Of a stretch of DNA of 64,000 bases, positions 60,637-64,000 are shown piece after piece. The notes under the pieces were generated by a model. It was not told the DNA's origin. It made no database searches and saw only the letters and a list, made by a program, of their open reading frames with translations. Within the stretch, counting starts at the first letter, position 1; the number at the start of each line of letters is the position of its first letter. The translations under genes were made by a program, and so were the position numbers. The stretch is from the NCBI GenBank assembly GCA_026874595.1, contig CM049311.1, positions 55,933,953 to 55,997,952 of the forward strand, written 5' to 3'. This DNA is from Sipunculus nudus (taxonomy: Eukaryota; Annelida; Sipuncula; Golfingiida; Sipunculidae).

Positions 60637-62435
60637 GTATCCCCAGACCGAGTGAGGATACTATGGTTTATGTGCTGCCGCCACAGAGATTTCTTTTGGA
60701 TGCGACAAAAATATTTTACGGGTCTTATCCAAACTTGACATGTGCATAGATATGGGCGAGAGGACGAAGCCTATTTTGAATGGGGTAAAGACCTTTACTA
60801 GGAAAAGGACCTTGAAATGTTCCATTTTTAGGGAGAAACACATATTCTTAAATATCTCAAAGAATCTGGCATAGTGTTCATATACTTGAAACTGGTGGCA
60901 CCACCTATTATCCTTTTTCATGTTTTCATTCCTTTTAATACTCCGATCATTGATTCTTGACAGTACTGTGAGCATTATAAGTAAAAATCTAATGGACAGA
61001 TTTGGCCATTGAAGATCTTGGATAGTGTTGTCATATACTGGAAACTGGTGGCACCAACTTCCATCCTTTTCTTGTTTTTGCGCCTTTTAATACCCCATCA
61101 TTGTATCCCCAGACAAAGTCGGGATACTATGGTTTAAGCACGGTCAAGCACGGAGATTTCGTTTGGATGCGATAACTCAAAAAATATTTTACGGATCTTT
61201 ACCAAATATTTTACATGTGCATAGACATGGGCGAGACGAAGAAGCCTATTTAAAATGGGGTCATGACCTTTACTAGGAGAGTCACCTTTACCTTGATTAG
61301 GTACATTTGGGGGGAAAATCAGACAAATTCTTAAATATCTCAAGAAATCTTGCATGGATTAATAAAAAAATCAACATGACCGAAGATCTTGGATAGTGTT
61401 GTCATGTACCAGAAACTGGTGGAGCCACCTGTAATCCTTTTGTTTTCACGTTGTTAATACCCCCATCATTGCCACTAAACAATACTGTGAGCATTAGAAG
61501 TCAAAAACTAATGGACAGATTTCTTTCATATTATGCATATACATAGACATTGGTTATGGGATGATTTATATTTAAATTGGGGCCTTGACCTTGAATATTG
61601 CTATAAATGATGAACACAAAATCATAAATATCTCAATAAGGGATGCATGGATTGGTCCAAAAATCAAACTAACATAAGATCTTTGATTGTTTTGTCTTCT
61701 GAGGAAGACAGGTGGCGCCACTTTGTCCTTTTCTTGTTTTTGTGCCTTTTAATACCCCATCATTGCTTCTTGACAGTACTGTGAGCATTAGAAGTCAAAA
61801 ATTGTCATCTGCAATTGTTTTCCAGTGGCGTCCATCTGTACATGTGCTTTGGGTTAAAATTGCTCATATCTCAGTAGTAGTTCAAGGTATTGGTCTTAAA
61901 TTTTGGGTGTCCATCCATCTTGGAAAATTTTCTTGTAAACCAGACAGGTGGCACGACGTTCCTTCACATTTTTGTAGAATAAATGAATGCTCTTTTCTTA
62001 GGAGTGGTGTGCGATATTGTTCTGAAACTCTGCATGTCCATAGATCATGGACTCCTCCATCTTGTACTCAAGACTGGTGGTGCCATCTGCAATTTATTTT
62101 TTTGTTGATGTTCATCTGTACATTTGTTTAAGTGAAAACTGCTCATATTGGAGGAGTGTTGGTCAATGTGTTGGTCTGCAATTTGGCATGTACAACAATT
62201 TTGGAGAGTTTTCTCGTCGACCAGACAGGTGGCGCCACCTACCTTGCCATTTTTTATAGTATAAACTTTTCTAATCCCATTTCCTAAAGAGTGAGAAGAA
62301 AAATATTGTTTCTCAAGTTGATCAATAGATGGAAGAAACCATGGTTGATTGCCAAGTGTCAGTATCTGCTGCTGAAGATGGGGGGGGGGGGGCTATTCTT
62401 AAAAGGGGGGGGGGGGGGAGGTTGTCTGGGGATAC
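60637..62435. mobile_element. non-coding element with GTATCCCCAGAC ends
   Basis: GTATCCCCAGAC at 60637-60648 is repeated at 61103-61114, and its exact reverse complement GTCTGGGGATAC lies at 62424-62435. The interior consists of 2-4 diverged units, each with ATACCCC, CTAATGGACAG, AAATATCTCAA and a GGTGGCACCACC-type motif. No transposase frame. Inner and outer left ends suggest a partial tandem duplication. Superfamily unknown; no target duplication could be defined. Confidence 0.6.
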
Positions 62436-62739
62436 TACGGCACCTGCGGTTCCAAGAAATATCTAGTTCAAGGCACTGGACTCTGATTGTTAACAGGGAA
62501 GTTTCAGAGATGTTTCATTAGTGATGTAGGACTCCCAAGTCTTGACTTGACACGAGTCCACTTATTTAGGGGCTCTTGAGTTAAACTTAAGGGTCCTGGA
62601 CTTGTACTCAGACTTTTAGGGGAGGACTCAAGAAAACAGAATTTTAAAAAATAATACCACAATATATACCAAGCACAGCTCAGCATCCGGAGCTATGAAT
62701 GTAATTAACCATTTAAGTAAAACGATGTGTGAGCTTACT
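62436..62739. other. short gene-free stretch
   Basis: No recognised feature. Confidence 0.5.
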
Positions 62740-64000
62740 AACAAGGGACCTATGGGTCACTGTGCTCAGCTGACGTTAACCTTGAAGGTAAAAATCTAAA
62801 ATAATATCAAATGGAGATAAAGTGTAAGAGGAAGAGGTAATAAGAGGCCATGGTTGGTTTATATGATTGGTTTGTATTGATGAGCAGGAAATTGTTGCAA
62901 AAAATATTTTGTGACCTGACCATGTGTTTCCTAATGTTGAAACTAAAGCATGTGAGCAGTTTGTGAACAAATGATCTGTACTATTACCATGATCATGAGT
63001 TGGTTTTTCGATTAACTGTTGACATTTCAGTAGTTTACACATTTGTTCAATTGAATCTATTGTTTTGTATAATATATATTATTAAATATATATGTATTTT
63101 TTTTATGAAATGTATACAGTTGAAATATAGCTAATTAACAACATAAAACAGGGCAAACAAAGCCTGATCTCAAATTCTGCTGAGGCAGGAAAATAATGAT
63201 CAAGTGTTTGTATTAAATCCTCATTTTTTTATCACATCAATTTTTTTCTAATTTAAGTTTATATTTCTATACATTTCCAATTTAACATATATATCTGAAT
63301 ATAAAAGTTGTTTCATAATTCTCAATTGCATCATCATAAATCTCAATCTTGTCAGATAACACCACATCATGCATACAAATGTTTATTTATTTTTTACCAC
63401 AAAAATATATCTTTTAAATCTGCAAAACAATAAATATCTATAAATAATACTTGATTTAGATTTCACAATTTTTAATTGTGTCTTTATTTATCCATAATGT
63501 GCTTCATATTTTATAAAAATTTAAGCATACTGATGGGTTCAATTATATTTGTTAAAATCATTTTAAAGAAAATTGATTTCTTTAAAAATGCTACATTACA
63601 CAACATTGCATCTTCTGGATTACACCTTGAATTATTTTTTCAAGGAAAGTTTTTGCATATCGGAGTGGAAACAGCATTACAGTTAAGGAGATACAGTGAA
63701 AACAATTACAATTACTGCATAACACTTGGTGGGTTGGGTTTGCCCGAGGGGGGGGGGAGATTGGGGTTGTGATATGAGAATAACTGTACACCTGTCACAG
63801 CAGGGGATCTCCCCCAGTGACTGTAACAAAACAGAAACCCTGGCATAGCTGACTTCCAGTGACCTGGAGTGGGACCCTGCATCTGTAATCAAAGCAAGTG
63901 ACTACAGAAAAAAATCAATAACTAGCTTAATTTTCAAGTTTTTATTTTTAAATTTCAGATTTAGACAAACTAAATATTTATGTTTACATGCTGTGAAAAT
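62740..64000 (-). mobile_element. Helentron-like element, copy C (cut by window end)
   Basis: The 3' terminus ACAAGGGACCTATGGGTCAC at 62741 matches copy B. Co-linear with copy B through the endonuclease remnant, the G run (about 63748) and TTTATGTTTACATGCTGTG. The 5' part lies beyond the window. Confidence 0.8.
62776..63042 (-). pseudogene. endonuclease (EEP-like) remnant, copy C
   Basis: Same frame as copies A and B (MCKLLKCQQLIEKPTHDHGN, NTWSGHKIFF). Its C-terminal end differs after HINQPWPL because of a small indel. SGH is again present instead of SDH. Confidence 0.6.

Overview
This is eukaryotic genomic DNA: AT-rich, intron-bearing, and dominated by dispersed repeats, minisatellites and long TA, CT, CA and G/C runs. 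Several features suggest a lophotrochozoan marine invertebrate, most likely a mollusc. They are Helitron/Helentron-like elements (one with a tandem-repeat core, as in bivalve pearl elements), a SINE-type conserved domain at 14.06-14.18 kb, mobile-element genes with PHD fingers, and TGACCTTTGACC-rich repeats. The species cannot be named from sequence alone. No rRNA, tRNA, CRISPR array or bacterial operon was seen.

Layout. 0-12.9 kb: repeats only, with a 316-bp tandem duplication, two MITE-like elements and minisatellites. 12.9-16.2 kb: a complete Helentron-like element, then a 14.4-16.2 kb repeat. 17.126-19.332 kb: a complete Mutator-like mini-transposon with an 8-bp target duplication, about 245-bp terminal inverted repeats built from a GC-rich motif, and a broken PHD-finger gene. 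19.8-21.5 kb: a Helitron fragment and a repeat rich in nuclear-receptor-type half-sites. 22.57-26.78 kb (minus strand): the best gene in the window, two exons with 1,223 sense and stop codons before the terminal stop. It encodes a coiled-coil transposase-like protein interrupted by a single in-frame TAG. 26.8-32.4 kb: no gene.

32.4-42.3 kb: tandem arrays of 38, 54, about 145, about 180 and about 240 bp. Several carry strong minus-strand splice-site-like motifs. The 240-bp array has been hit at nearly the same place by a Harbinger-like MITE and two CTAG-ending Helitron-like elements. 42.3-47.5 kb: a Helentron-like element beside the minus-strand remains of coiled-coil and KDZ/CxC-type transposase-like genes. 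49.1-51.3 kb (minus): a second PHD-finger Mutator-like gene in several exons, again without a visible catalytic core. 51.3-64 kb: repeats, including two more copies of the Helentron-like family. All three endonuclease-bearing copies keep a remnant of an endonuclease/exonuclease/phosphatase domain with the same altered motif.

Nearly all coding sequence here appears derived from mobile elements, and most of it is visibly broken. No host housekeeping gene was recognised. The most unusual items are the PHD-finger mini-transposon pair, the splice-site-bearing 54-bp array, and the 240-bp array in which empty and filled insertion sites can be compared directly.
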